The notes under the pieces are model-generated. The model did not search any database, was not told the origin of the DNA, and was given only the letters and a program-made list of their open reading frames with translations. From Aedes albopictus (lineage: Eukaryota > Arthropoda > Insecta > Diptera > Culicidae), in assembly GCF_035046485.1 (NCBI RefSeq), contig NC_085138.1, positions 25,080,800-25,144,799 on the forward strand: a DNA stretch of 64,000 nucleotides, written 5' to 3'. Both the position numbers and the translations under genes were made by a program. Below are positions 20,673-33,200 of the stretch, in pieces (the stretch's first letter is position 1; each line of letters begins with the position of its first letter).

Positions 20673-21450
20673 GCATATGGACTGGATTGAACATTGAAAC
20701 GACTTCTAATATAGATTCGTCTGCGGGTTCTCTTATTAACCGAACTTATATTTGAATCGAACTTGACAGTTTTCTCATGAGTCATGCTGTTCGTGGCGCC
20801 GACACATGGAGGGGGAACCGATTTCCGTATAGCCGAAAGAAAACACCGGTGAAGACTCTTTTCGTAACGCTTTTGGATAAATCGGTATTGGAAATGATCG
20901 TCGGCGATAATCAAACTCCATCAACTCCTATGCGAAAACGGTTTCGGCTGATCTGTTTTAGGAATTTTAGCAATAACAAATTTAACAAATAGCTACGTTT
21001 TTAACAAATTCGATCCGCTAGTTTTCAAATTATTAGGTAGCAAACAATTCTAGCAATTTTTCCACTTTTTTACCACGGAGTGCGGTTAAGCTCCCTCTTT
21101 CTTCTGGGGTTTTCCGGAAACGATCTTCGTCCTTCTACTTTTCTTCACGACGTATCGAAGAAACGTTAACTTTGGTGTTACCCGATTTGCCCCTCGACGA
21201 CTCCAAACCTGTCATCGCCTAGTGTTGCCCCAGACTGTCCAGTGCTGCCAGTACCACATGTCTTGCCCCTAGAGTGGCTCAGAAAAACATTGAGTTGTCC
21301 AAAAAAAGTCTCACGAAACCTACTGCAAGCCTATCCATATACGTGAGATCAAAAGATGTTTACAAAGTTCTTACAGATAGATTAACACGGGAAATCTGAA
21401 CACAAACCACTACCACACAGGAATTTTGATTGGTCAATGATGTTTAAATA
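20673..21450. other. no recognised gene; stray TIR end at 21256-21271
   Basis: Frames of 71 and 92 codons overlap on opposite strands at 20.64-20.99 kb, and neither is recognised. CATGTCTTGCCCCTAG at 21256 matches the end of the 4.4-kb TIR element, suggesting a second, older copy. Confidence 0.45.
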
Positions 21451-21946
21451 AGGGAACGTCCATAAATTACGTCACGCTTTTAGGGGGGAGGGGGGGTTCA
21501 GTAAAGTGTGACAACCCATACAAAAATTTGAGAGGTCTCATACAAAAAGTGTGACATAGGGGGGAGGGGGGGTTGAAAATTGGGTTCTTTAGGGGTATCC
21601 GGATTATTTCATAATCGGATTCTCCGCCCAAAAATTATTCGAAATCCAAAATTTCATAATTTTTGGAGTCCGGGAACTATTTTTAAAATGCATTTAAAGT
21701 TTGTACGGGGAAATTTTTTTGTTCGGGTCAAACTGTCACTTTATCGATTGAACTGTCATTCTATCCACGAAAATTAGAATTGTTTTGTTAATTTAACCAT
21801 CAAAACAAAGGTATTGGAATCCAATAAAATCACGTTATGCTCAGAAAAATGAGCTCTTGCGATTAGGCTAAAGAAAATAGCAATATTTTATTCACTAAAC
21901 AACCCAATTGGCAATTTTTGCGTGACGTAATTTATGGACGCTCCCT
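21451..21946. mobile_element. MITE with AGGGAACGTCCATAAATTAC ends
   Basis: The left end AGGGAACGTCCATAAATTAC then GTCACGC is mirrored by GCGTGACG and TAATTTATGGACGCTCCCT on the right. Two copies of a GGGGGGAGGGGGGGTT block with TACAAAAA words lie inside the left part. It is non-coding. Confidence 0.85.
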
Positions 21947-21979
21947 AAAATCAATATTTTTTTTCAAAATTTAGGTCTT

Positions 21980-23035
21980 GAAAAGAACTTTTCCCTCAGT
22001 GTCTTTTTTTTGTAGATATTCTTGCCTTTTCGTTAAGTTTTCAGAGAAACATCAAATGACAGCCGAAACATATCGACCGATCCCGCGGTCGCTTCCGAGC
22101 CGAGTTTCGTTTTCTTTCCTCTCAGTGACATTCCTCCACGCAAAAACGTCAAAATTTCACCGAAGAAAAACCTCCGCGCAAGTGGGAGAAAAAGACCCAA
22201 CACAACACCATCAGCCAGAAGCAGCCTGAAGCGAGTGGAAAACGAAACAGTGATAATAAAAAAAAAGTCCATAATTTGAACGCAGTGTTGTCCACCATAT
22301 CGAGGAGAATCGCCGCCGCGCAGAGTGCAAACATGGCTGCTTTCGTTCCGTCGTCGTCGTGTCCGCGAGTCCGCGAGTAGTTGTCACCGTCGTCCATCGT
22401 TTTGTTGTGTGTTGATTGTGCAGCAGAAGCAGCAGCAGCAGTGTCGCCGTCGTCCTCGTCGTCGCCAAAAAAAGTGAACGCGTCCCGATCGTGACACGCG
22501 TGTAGGAATTTTGACAGCGGGATTTTGTGCAAAATCTTCCGTGAACTTATTGCATGCGTGAGGGAAAGAGTTGTGTGGGGGCAGAGCAGTAACAGCAGCA
22601 TCAGGAAGGAGCATAGTGCAACATAAAGGTGGTTATGTGAATGTCGTGTCTGGGAGGAGCGGAAGGGAAGCAGCAGAAGACAATCAGTGCTTGGGTGGGA
22701 CTGGAAGAAGGGTGTCAGTGGTGCTGAGCTGGTTGGTTGGAGGTGGGTGGGTGGCCGAAGAAATGAAGAAATTTGTGAAACCTAGCGTAACAGTTGGACA
22801 GGTCTCAAAAATGAATAGTTGGGACTTGACTGTTGACCGGAACCTCCGGAGAAGCAAAGAGCTTGGATCAGCATTTTCAAAAGGCGGCATTAGTCATGAA
22901 ACACATTGTGGATGAAAACACTACAACTACAAATGCTAGACTACCTTGCCATACTTACGATTTCAAGACGAGTAATTTTTGCGTTTCGCTTTATACATAA
23001 GTAGTATTATAGGTAGTACCATTTAGTTATCCACT

Positions 23036-23066
<31 letters not shown>

Positions 23067-23155
23067 CTGTATGTTTGTTTCCTTGACCTAACAAAAAGTG
23101 TTAAACTAAAGGCTTACGTTTTACTAAATAAATACAAATACAAAAAAAAAAAAAA
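21980..23155 (+). other. candidate polyadenylated transcript, exon or processed retrocopy
   Basis: The first 900 bases are purine/CG-rich and unlike the surrounding AT-rich DNA, resembling an insect 5' UTR with a short 15-codon frame (MAAFVPSSSCPRVRE). Downstream are AATAAA at 23127 and an A14 run at 23142. A T26 run lies at 23039-23066. No long conserved frame is seen. The 114-codon frame at 22571-22915 is Gly/Ser-rich and unrecognised. Either a noncoding RNA, an exon with UTR, or a retrocopy would fit. Confidence 0.35.
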
Positions 23156-23199
23156 TACAACAACCATTCAAATGCAAGATTTCAGACGAAGCGTTATCG

Positions 23200-24036
23200 G
23201 CAAAATTATACTTCTCGGCGTTTTCTTAAGATCGACAATCTCCGTAGTAATACTTGAAGGATCTACAGAGGACCTCTCAGTCCATTATATACATTCAAGA
23301 CTTTGGGTGTTCTTTCGAGATTATTGAGAGTTGTTCCTCTGACTACCAGAGTTCCTCCCAGGGTCTCTGCAGGGAAGTACTTGACGGCAATTCTTCCAGT
23401 GAGGTTTTTCCGATATGCTTCAAGGGTTTCCTGCTGGGGGATCCTTACAAAATTTATTCAAAGTTCCTTTAGGAATTTCTCAGTGATTTCGCGGGATTGT
23501 CTCTTAACAGTTTCTCACGGAATGTTAGCGAGATTCTTGCAAGAGTTCTTTTAGAGACTACTGCAATATTTTGTTTGGACTTCCTCACAGAAACTTCTCT
23601 CCGAGGTTTCCAGTGTTCCTCCTTCCTTCTTTCCCTTATATATTCCCACGAGATTACGTCCAGAAAAGTTTTCCAAGATGCCTTAGATTTTCTTCCGAAA
23701 TTCCTCTCAAGATTTCTGTATCTAGATCTTTGCGAAGTTTCTCGCAAGATTTCATCTGGATTCCTCCCGATGTTTCTCCGGGAATTTCTTACAAATCATT
23801 TCATAAGTTATCCTAGGAGACTTTCCGAGAAAACTCCTGGAAAATCACTGCAGGAACTCCGGGAGAAACTATTTAAAAACTTCAGAAGGAGAACCCTGTA
23901 CTCGGGATAATTGCTGGTAGGAGTTTTGGGAAGATCCCTGAGAATACTACCGAGCAAATCTTGCCAAAATAATAATCGAAGTAGGATCACTACAATGCAT
24001 CCTGTAAACTAAGAGAAAAAGACAGGGAAAACATAT
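23200..24036. repeat. decayed dyad array, pyrimidine-rich strand
   Basis: Words such as TTTCTCACGGAAT, GGATTCCTCC and GAAATTCCTC repeat at roughly 22-26 bp without exact periodicity. The array is cut here by a hAT insertion and resumes at 25942. Confidence 0.65.
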
Positions 24037-25001
24037 GTAAGGAACAGGGTTGTTAACGTTAATCAACGATTAACGCCGTTGACGTTAATTTTCGCCGAAA
24101 TCAACGTCAACGGCGTTGCGTTAATTTTTATAGTAATTAACGTTAACGTCAACGGGATGCGTTAAATCAACGTTAACGAATAGCGTTAATCCAACCGTTA
24201 ATTACTCACTGTGATATGAAAAAGACACGATAGTGTTGGCTGGCAGTGCCTCCTGAAGGCGCCAGGAAGAATCTTGTTTGTAAAGATTTTTGTGTAGTCA
24301 TCTGGCCAGGCCGGCGATTTCGATCTGTAGTTTGGATCGGCACGCGTAGTTCGTTCCGAGTTTCTCTGGCCTGATCACTCCCAGCCCTGGTATAGATAGA
24401 CCTGGCATAACAATTAAATAACATACTTTCCACGGCTAAGGGCCTGGGAATCCTTTTGGTGGTAAACTCACTCTGCTGACGATAGATATCGGTTCACTGT
24501 TTAGCTAGTCACGCTGCATCTTTGAGATGAGAGCTTATTCTTATTTTGTATTTACTATGAAATAAGTATTTCATTTATTTTTGTGCTAACGAAGGAGGTA
24601 GATTCGAGCTTGATGCACTGTTTTTTTTCTATCGCAGTAGACATGTCAAAAATGCAATTTTTTTCACTGACTTTTGGTAACTCAATCGCGTTTCTCAAAA
24701 ACAAAGATTGGTTTGTGAAGTGGACATGTCTCAGGTGGACATCTAACTAAACTAGAAATTCGAGCGGATCAAGTTTGTTGAAATGCAAGATTCAAAATGA
24801 AGAAACCCGTTTCTCCACAAATTCAAGAGTGAATAGAACCATTATTGGAACGATTGGGACTTCGAAGAAAAGACATACATCGGTGGGAGTTTTGTTTCAA
24901 CCCCAATATTCTAATACTTAGAAAAAAAATGATGGAGTACAAAGTGAGTAGTCATGTTACCTACCATGGAAATGATGACCAATGAGTATTTTTTATCGGT
25001 A

Positions 25002-25174
25002 AAGCCTTCAGTATACGCTTTGCCAAGTGTGCAAACTTTTCCGCACGCATCAACCAACATCAAATCAAACGCTTGACATTTCCGATGTTTTGTCAATGTT
25101 GCGACCGCTGTTGGCCTGCTGGGTTATGCGTGCGGAAAAATTTGCACACTTGGCAAAGCGTGTACTGAAGGCTA
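25002..25174. mobile_element. MITE with GCCTTCAGTAYACGCTTTGC ends, nested in the hAT element
   Basis: About 48 bp at each end are inverted, including CCAAGTGTGCAAA and TTCCGCACGCAT. Confidence 0.85.
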
Positions 25175-25682
25175 AAGTATTTAAAGAGGTCATTCTCTAT
25201 AGTTTGTGTTTATTGCAGTTGTTTCACAATACGCTCATCAATTATGCGTTTAAACTGACCAGGCACGCTGTAATATCGTCAACCGACTCGTTACGCATTA
25301 GATAGCGCCCACATTAGTGGACAAATAATTCTTCGCGCACTAGGCAAAGTTCCAAATAGTCGCCTAAAGAGTTGCCACATATAATGTTGGGTTAGCAATA
25401 ATGGTGCACGGGAGCATATGACTGGTCAAATAAATGCATAAATTGACGTTACTTATTGCGACTACTAGAAATAAACACAATTTGAAAATTCTTAAACTTA
25501 ACCTAGAAAGCAAATATTTACGAAATTCCTTGTGAATGTTAATGCCATGATTTTTCAGAGACAAAAATAAATGCCAACAGTGGTAGCAAATTCAACAGAA
25601 ATTAGCCCACATTTTTGCCGATTTCATCATGCTCTCTAGTATTTTTTTCAACAATATTTTTGAAACATCTCCAAACATTTCC

Positions 25683-25735
25683 GGTAAGTCCAGGAAATTT
25701 TCGTAAAGGAAATTTCCTCGACCTCGAGAGAAGCT
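25683..25735 (+). repeat. Feilai-like fragment
   Basis: GTCCAGGAAATTTTCGTAAA then GGAAATTTCCTCGACC resembles the 5' body of the Feilai copies near 2.13 kb. The rest is missing. Confidence 0.5.
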
Positions 25736-25941
25736 TTGTGCCTATCAGTATCGGTCAAATTGCACAATTAACGTAAAAATCAACGGAGTCGTTAACGTTA
25801 ATTCAACGCTCAGCGTTAACGTTAACGTTGATCAACGGCCCTGAAAAATCAACGCAAAAAACGTTAATCGTTACAATTAACGTTAACGAGTTAACGTAAC
25901 GGCGTTAATCGTTGATTAACGTTAACAACCCTGGTAAGGAA

Positions 25942-26301
25942 CTGCAGGAAGAACTCCATAAGGAATCTTCTGAGAGAAGTTATGGGAGAAATTCCGAGAA
26001 AAATCCCACATGAAACTTCAAAAGAAAGTCCGCGAAAACCTTCACAGGGTGTCTATTCATAAGACAAAATCAAATTCTTCGAGTTCTCCAGGTTTTTCCA
26101 GAAGGGAATTTTGAACATTTTATTCAAAAAATTGCCCAAATTTTATAAAATCTATAATTTATCCAATAAAAATCTACAGAAATGTCTTTACAAATAATAA
26201 AAAATGAAGAAAAATGAACAAGGTTTATTATCCAAGAAATTCTACCAAATCGCACAATCTTCAAAGACCTTTTTCGGCAAAATTTCTTCAAGGGTTTACT
26301 C
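25942..26301. repeat. continuation of the decayed dyad array
   Basis: GGAACTGCAGGAAGAACTCC-like words continue the array interrupted by the hAT. The last 23 bases are duplicated at 27779-27801. Confidence 0.55.
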
Positions 26302-26798
26302 CCTCCCCATGGATATTCGATCTTGACGCGATGGGAGGGCTTAACCCATTAGCACTTTGTGCGCCAATTTATTCATTTCTGATTCAGCCTTAAGATAGAT
26401 GTGAATCTGGTTTAAGAGCTGAGCAGAGGTGAAAAAATCGGCCGTAAATGCTAATGGGGACCAGAGGAGTATCCGCAGTGAGCCTATCACAATTTCCAAA
26501 GCAATGTCATAGTTCAGTTTGCATAGACCCAATATTTTAGGAATTTGCAGTTAGATTTTGAGGAGCGTTACGTAAAATTGGGTGTGGGTGGTATCTGCGT
26601 TACACTTACTACTCATCATTATTGCTCTAGGAATCTAGAAGACAATTGACGCTAGAAACTGCACTATTAGTTGAGCCTACCTAGACAAAAGTAACTAGCA
26701 ATAGGGCTATGGCCAGGATAACTGTATTAAACTTGTGTTTTTTTTTTCATTATTATATTTACATATCTTCCAAACGGGTGCATAGAATTTGGAACCGT

Positions 26799-26840
26799 TT
26801 GAGCAGGAGCTCCTATTTTGAGTGTTAGTAATACCACGTA
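26799..26840. repeat. fragment of the MITE family at 10273
   Basis: TTTGAGCAGGAGCTCCTATT resembles one terminal repeat. The partner end is absent. Confidence 0.6.
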
Positions 26841-26851
26841 ATATGTTTGTA

Positions 26852-27069
26852 CAGGTCGGACTCAATTGTCCGGAGTCGGGTTCTGAAGCTTCGGAAACGT
26901 GTGTCTAGGGAACGAAATGTTGTATGTATAAAGCTAAAATTTTGACATTTTGTCAAGCTAATTTTGATTAGTAGCCTGTAAATATTTCAGCTTTGTACAT
27001 CATTCCGTTTGCCAGATGTGGTTTTTAAGAGGCTTCAGAGTTTGAATCCGGATAGTCGAGTCCGATCTG
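26852..27069. mobile_element. pogo-like MITE with TA target duplication
   Basis: The ends CAGGTCGGACTCAATTGTCC and GGATAGTCGAGTCCGATCTG are inverted repeats of about 45 bp with a few changes. TA stands at both outer borders. CAG ends with a GACTCGAnTATCCGG core are characteristic of the pogo/Tigger group. Confidence 0.85.
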
Positions 27070-27801
27070 TACTGTATTTTCAGTAATTTTCAACGTAATA
27101 GCCGGATTTGAATTTTCTTGGGTCTAGAAAAGAAGGTTTAGTCTTTGAATTTTCATTTTTTTTTATTTTTAAATTTAGACAGCTAAAATGATTTCATTGT
27201 TTTGTTATTTATTTATTTTCAAGTCAAAATTAATTTGTATATTTTTCATCTAAAGATAACCAATCAAACCCTTCCCTTTCCACGACTTTAAACAACTATT
27301 TCTATGCCAAAAAAGCGTTTCCGAAAGAAGCGCTTGAACAAAAAATATTGCAAATTGGCTGAATTTTTCGAAATCAATGAACTTTGTTTTGTTGTAAACC
27401 AATAGGTCCTTGATTGTTTATCAATAGTTCTACTATTGACACAAGTGGGTTGAACTTATGAGGTTACAGTCATATTCTAAAAATTATTGCATCATATTTA
27501 TCTAATTCCGTTTGTCCAGATTTCGTCGAAAATGGATGGTGCTCTCTAGCTAGAACAACCATGGGAAGTGGAGGGTTAAACCCATGTTTCATTGAATTTC
27601 GCCGTATTATTTGCACTCCAATTCCTTCCCCCAACCCATACCAGTACCCCTCCGATGGTGTTCATGTGGTCCGCACGGACTATTACGGCCATTACCCCTC
27701 CTTGATCTTCGGCTTTGGATTGACTTGCGCTCTTATTGCCCCACCAAATGCTGCAAAATGAAAATGAAATGAAAATGAAAAATTTCTTCAAGGGTTTACT
27801 C

Positions 27802-30270
27802 TCGCAAATCGGTTAAAAAATATTTAGATTTTTCTCAGAGCTCCTTTAGGCTGATTGCTTTGACATTTGCACCTAAATTTCTTTCAAAAAGAAATGGTTT
27901 CTTAACATCTGAAAAGATTCGTTTAAGGAGTGTGGAGAGATTCCTCTCAGAAATCTGGAGAGATTCGCCTTAGGACCTGGCGAGATTCCAATCAGTAATC
28001 TAGAGAAATTCCTCAGGAATCTGAAGAGATTTCTTTCAGGAGTCTGAAGAGATTCTTCTCAGGTATTAGGAGAGATTCCTCTTAGGAATCTGGAGAGATT
28101 TCTCTCATGAATCTGGAGAGATTCTCCACAGAAATCTCGATAGATTTCCCACAGAAATCTCGAGAGATTTCCCACAGGAATCTGGAGAAATTCGCCTTAG
28201 GATCAGGAGAGATTCCTCACAGGAATGTAGAGCGAACCCTCACAGAAATCTGGATAGATTTCTCACAGGAATCTGGAGAGATTCCTCACAGAAATCTGGA
28301 GAGATCCTTCACCGGAATCTGGAGAGATTCCTCTCAGGAATTTGGAGAGATTTCTTATAGGAGTCTGGAGAGAATCCTCTCAGCAATTTGAAGAGATTCC
28401 TCTCAGAATCTGGGGATATTCGTTTCAGTATTCTGAATAGATTCTGCTCAGGAATCTGGAGAGATCTCTCTCAGGAACATGAAAAGATTCCCTACAGAAA
28501 TCTGGAGAGATTTCCCACAGGAATCTGGAGAAATTCGCCTTAGGATCATTCGCCTTTCCTCACAGGAATGTAGAGCGATCCCCTACAGAAATTTGGATAG
28601 ATTCCTCTCAGGAATCTCGAGCGATTCCTCTCAAAAATCTGGAGAGATTCTTCCAAAGAATTGAGAGAGATTCCCCTCAGGAATCTGGAGAGATTTCCGC
28701 CAGGAATCTGGAGAGGCTCCTTACAGGAATGTAGAGCGATTTCCTATAGGATTCTGGGGACATTTCTCTCAGAAATCTGGAGAGATTCCTCCTAGGAATC
28801 TAGAGAGATTCCTCTCAGGAATCTGGAGAGTTTCCTCTCAGGAATCTGGAGAAATTCCTCTCAGGAATCTGGAGGGATTCCTCACAGGAATGTAGAGCGA
28901 TCTTCTACAGAAATCTGGAGAGATTCCTCTCAGGAATCTGGTAAGATTCCTCTCAGGAATCTGGGGAGATTCCTCACAAGAATCTGGAGAGATTCCTCAC
29001 AAGAATCTGGAGAGATTCCTGGCAGAAATCTGGAGATATTCCTCACAGGAATCTGGAGAGATTCCTCTCAGGAATCTGGAGGGATTCCTCACAGGAATGT
29101 AGAGCGATCTTCTACAGAAATCTGGAGAGATTCCTCTCAGGAATCTGGGGAGATTCCTCAGGAATCTGGGGAGCTTCCTCTCAGAAATCTGGAGATATTC
29201 CTCACAGGAATCTGGAGAGATTTCTCTCATGAATCTGGATAGATTCTTCTCAGGAATCTGGAAAATATTCTCTTAGGAGTCTGGAGAGATTCTTCTCAGG
29301 AATCTGGAGAGATTCCTTTTAGGGATCTGGAGAGATTCCTCTCAGGAATCTGGAGAGATTCCTCTCAGGAATCTGAAGAATTTTCTCTCAGGATTCTGGA
29401 GAGATTCCTCTCAGGAATCTGGAGAGATTCGTCTTAGGATCAGGAGTGGTTCACCTCAGGAGTCTGAAGAGATTCCTCTCAGGAATCTGGAGAGATTCTC
29501 CTCAGGAATCTGGAAAGATTTCACATAGGAATCAAGAGAGTTTCCCCACGGGGATCTGGAGAGATTCCTCTCTGGAATCTGGAGAAATTCCTCTAAGGAA
29601 TCTGGAGAGATTTGCCTTATGTTCAGGAAAGATTCACCTCAGGAATCCTGAGAGATTCCTCTCAATAATCTGGATAGATTTCTGTCAGAAATCTGAAGAG
29701 ATCCCTTTCAGGAATCTGTAGAGATTCTTGTCAGGAATCTGGAAAGATTCGCCTTAGGAATCTGGAGAGATTCTTGTCAGGAATCTGGAAAGATTCGCCT
29801 CAAGAATCTGGAGAGATTCGCCTCAGGAATCTGAAGAGATTCTTCTCAGGAACTTGGAGAGATTCCTCTCAGGAATCTGGAGAGATTCCTCCCAGGAACT
29901 GGAGAAATTTCTCTAAGGAATCTGGAACGATATTTCCCACAGAAATCTGAAGAGATTCCCCACAGGAATAAGCAGAGATTCGCCTTAGGATCAGGTGAGA
30001 TTCATCTCAGGAATCGGGAGAGATTCCTCTTAGGAATTTAGAAAAAGGTACCTCTCAGGAATCTGGTGAAAGATTCCTCACAGGAATCTGGAGAGATTTC
30101 CCACTGGAATCTGGCGAGATTTGTCACGGGAATTTGAAGACATTCACCTCAAGAATATGCAAAGATTCCTCCAAGGAATCTGGAGAGATTCCTCTTAGGA
30201 ATCTAGAGCAAGCTTTATCTCAGGTATCTGGAGAAAGATTCCTCACAGGAAACTGAAGAAATTCTCCTGA
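27802..30270. repeat. diverged flank of the 23-bp minisatellite array 1
   Basis: Units of GATTCCTCTCAGGAATC followed by TGGAGA occur with many substitutions, insertions and interspersed variants such as TTCGCCTTAGGATCAGGAG. Order improves toward the centre. Confidence 0.9.
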
Positions 30271-33200
30271 GGAATGTGGAGAGATTCCCCTCAGGAATCT
30301 GGAGAGATTCCTCTCAGGAATCTGGAGAGATTCCTCTCAGGAATCTGGAGAGATTCCTCTCAGGAATCTGGAGAGATTCCTCTCAGGAATCTGGAGAGAT
30401 CCTTCTCAGGAATCTGGAGAGATTCCTCCCAGGAATCTGGAGAGATTCCTCCCAGAAATCTGGAGAGATTCCTCCCAGGAATCTGGAAAGATTCCTTTCA
30501 GAAATCTGGAAAGATTCCTTTCAGGAATCTGGAATGGTACCTTTCAGGAATCTGAAACGAGTCCTCTCAGTAATCTGGAGAGATTTCTCTCGGGAATCTG
30601 GAGAGATTCCTTTCAGGAATCTGGAGCGATTCCTCTCAGGAATCTGGAGAGATTCCTTTCAGGAATCTGGAGAGATTCCTCTCAGGCATCTGGAGAGATT
30701 CCTCTCAGGAATCTGGAGAGATTCCTCTCAGGAATCTGGAGAGATTCCTCTCAGGAATCTGGAGAGATTCCTCTCAGGAATCTGGAGAGATTCCTCTCAG
30801 GAATCTGGAGAGATTCCTCTCAGGAATCTGGAGAGATTCCTCTCAGGAATCTGGAGAGATTCCTCTCAGGAATCTGGAGAGATTCCTCTCAGGAATCTGG
30901 AGAGATTCCTCTCAGGAATCTGGAGAGATTCCTCTCAGGAATCTGGAGAGATTCCTCTCAGGAATCTGGAGAGATTCCTCTCAGGAATCTGGAGAGATTC
31001 CTCTCAGGAATCTGGAGAGATTCCTCTCAGGAATCTGGAGAGATTCCTCTCAGGAATCTGGAGAGATTCCTCTCAGGAATCTGGAGAGATTCCTCTCAGG
31101 AATCTGGAAAGATTCCTCTCAGGAATCTGGAGAGATTCCTCTCAGGAATCTGGAGAGATTCCTCTCAGGAATCTGGAGAGATTCCTCTCAGGAATCTGGA
31201 GAGATTCCTCTCAGGAATCTGGAGAGATTCCTCTCAGGAATCTGGAGAGATTCCTCTCAGGAATCTGGAGAGATTCCTCTCAGGAATCTGGAGAGATTCC
31301 TCTCAGGAATCTGGAGATATTCCTCTCAGGAATCTGGAGAGATTCCTCTCAGGAATCTGGAGAGATTCCTCTCAGGAATCTGGAGAGATTCCTCTCAGGA
31401 ATCTGGAGAGATTCCTCTCAGGAATCTGGAGAGATTCCTCTCAGGAATCTGGAGAGATTCCTCTCAGGAATCTGGAGAGATTCCTCTCAGGAATCTGGAG
31501 AGATTCCTCTCAGGAATCTGGAGAGACTCCTCTCAGGAATCTGGAGAGATTCCTTTCAGGAATCTGGAGAGATTCCTCCCAGGAATCTGGAGAGATTCCT
31601 CCCAGGAATCTGGAGAGATTCCTCCCAGGAATCTGGAGAGATTCCTCCCAGGAATCTGGAGAGATTCCTCCAAGGAATCTTGAGAGATTCCTCCCAGGAA
31701 TCTGGAGAGATTCCTCCCAGGAATCTGGAGAGATCCCTCCCAGAAATCTGGAGAGATCCCTCCCAGGAATCTGGAGAGATTCCTCCCAGGAATCTGGAGA
31801 GATTCCTCCCAGGAATCTGGAGAGATTTCTCTCAGGAATCTGGAGAGATTCCTCTCAGGAATCTGGAGAAATTTCTCTCAGGAATCTGGAGAGATTCCTC
31901 ACAGGAATCCGGAGAGATTCCTCTCAGGAATCTGGAGAGATTCCTCACAGGTACCTGGAGAGATTTTTCTCAGGAATCTGGAGAGATTTCTCGCAGAAAT
32001 CTGAAGAAATTTCTCATAGGAGACTGAGATTCCTCTCAGGAATCTGGAGAGATTCCTCTCAAGAATCTGGGGAGATTTCTTTCAGGAATCTGGAGAGATT
32101 CCTCTCAGGAATCTGGAGAGATTTCTCTCAGGAATCTGGAGAGATTCCTCTCAGGAATCTGGAGAGATTCCTTTCAGGAATCTGGAGAGATTCCTCTCTG
32201 GAATCTGGGGAGATTCCTCTCAGGAATCTATGGAGATTCCTCTCAGGAATCTGGAGAGATTCCTCTCAGGAATCTGGAGAAATTCCTCTCAGGAATCTGG
32301 AGAGATTCCTCTCAGGAATCTGGAAAGATTCCTCTCAGGAATTTGGAGAGATTCCTCTCAGGAATTTGGAGAGATTCCTCTCAGGAATCTGGAGAGATTC
32401 CTCTCAGGAATCTGGAGAGATTCCTCCCAGGAATCTGGAGAGATTCCTCCCAGGAATCTGGAGAGATTCCTCCCAGGAATCTGGAGAGATTCCTCCCAGG
32501 AATCTGGAGAGATTCCTCCCAGGAATCTGGAGAGATTCCTCCCAGGAATCTGGAGAGATTCCTCCCAGGAATCTGGAGAGATTCCTCCCAGGAATCTGGA
32601 GAGATTCCTCCCAGGAATCTGGAGAGATTCCTCCCAGGAATCTGGAGAGATTCCTCCCAGGAATCTGGAGAGATTCCTCCCAGGAATCTGGAGAGATTCC
32701 TCCCAGGAATCTGGAGAGATTCCTCCCAGGAATCTGGAGAGATTCCTCCCAGGAATCTGGAGAGATTCCTCCCAGGAATCTGGAGAGATTCCTCCAAGGA
32801 ATCTGGAGAGATTCCTCCCAGGAATCTGGAGAGATTCCTCCCAGGAATCTGGAGAGATCCCTCCCAGAAATCTGGAGAGATCCCTCCCAGGAATCTGGAG
32901 AGATTCCTCCCAGGAATCTGGAGAGATTCCTCCCAGGAATCTGGAGAGATTTCTCTCAGGAATCTGGAGAGATTCCTCTCAGGAATCTGGAGAAATTTCT
33001 CTCAGGAATCTGGAGAGATTCCTCACAGGAATCCGGAGAGATTCCTCTCAGGAATCTGGAGAGATTCCTCACAGGTACCTGGAGAGATTTTTCTCAGGAA
33101 TCTGGAGAGATTTCTCGCAGAAATCTGAAGAAATTTCTCATAGGAGACTGAGATTCCTCTCAGGAATCTGGAGAGATTCCTCTCAAGAATCTGGGGAGAT

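Larger units (their letters stand above)
24045..25933. mobile_element. hAT-type element with TTAACGTTAA subterminal repeats, 1.9 kb
   Basis: The ends CAGGGTTGTTAACGTTAATC and their inverse are perfect over about 36 bp. GTAAGGAA is duplicated outside (24037-24044 and 25934-25941). CAGGG ends plus an 8-bp duplication fit hAT. About 150 bp at each end consist of GTTAAC and AACGTTAA palindromic words. No transposase is seen, so the element is non-autonomous. Confidence 0.92.
26302..27778 (+). mobile_element. 1.48-kb insertion with 23-bp target duplication and GAAAAT-rich tail
   Basis: The 23 bases at 26279-26301 recur exactly at 27779-27801. The insert ends in repeated AAAATGAAAATGAAATG, typical of target-primed reverse transcription. 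No reverse transcriptase or endonuclease frame was seen inside, so it is either a truncated non-LTR 3' part or a mobilised non-coding RNA. It carries a MITE fragment and a pogo-like MITE. Confidence 0.7.

Noticed and set aside
22149..22614. Minus-strand frames of 76-150 codons
   Set aside because: They are driven by trinucleotide runs (Leu, Thr and Ala repeats) in GC-rich sequence and show no domain.
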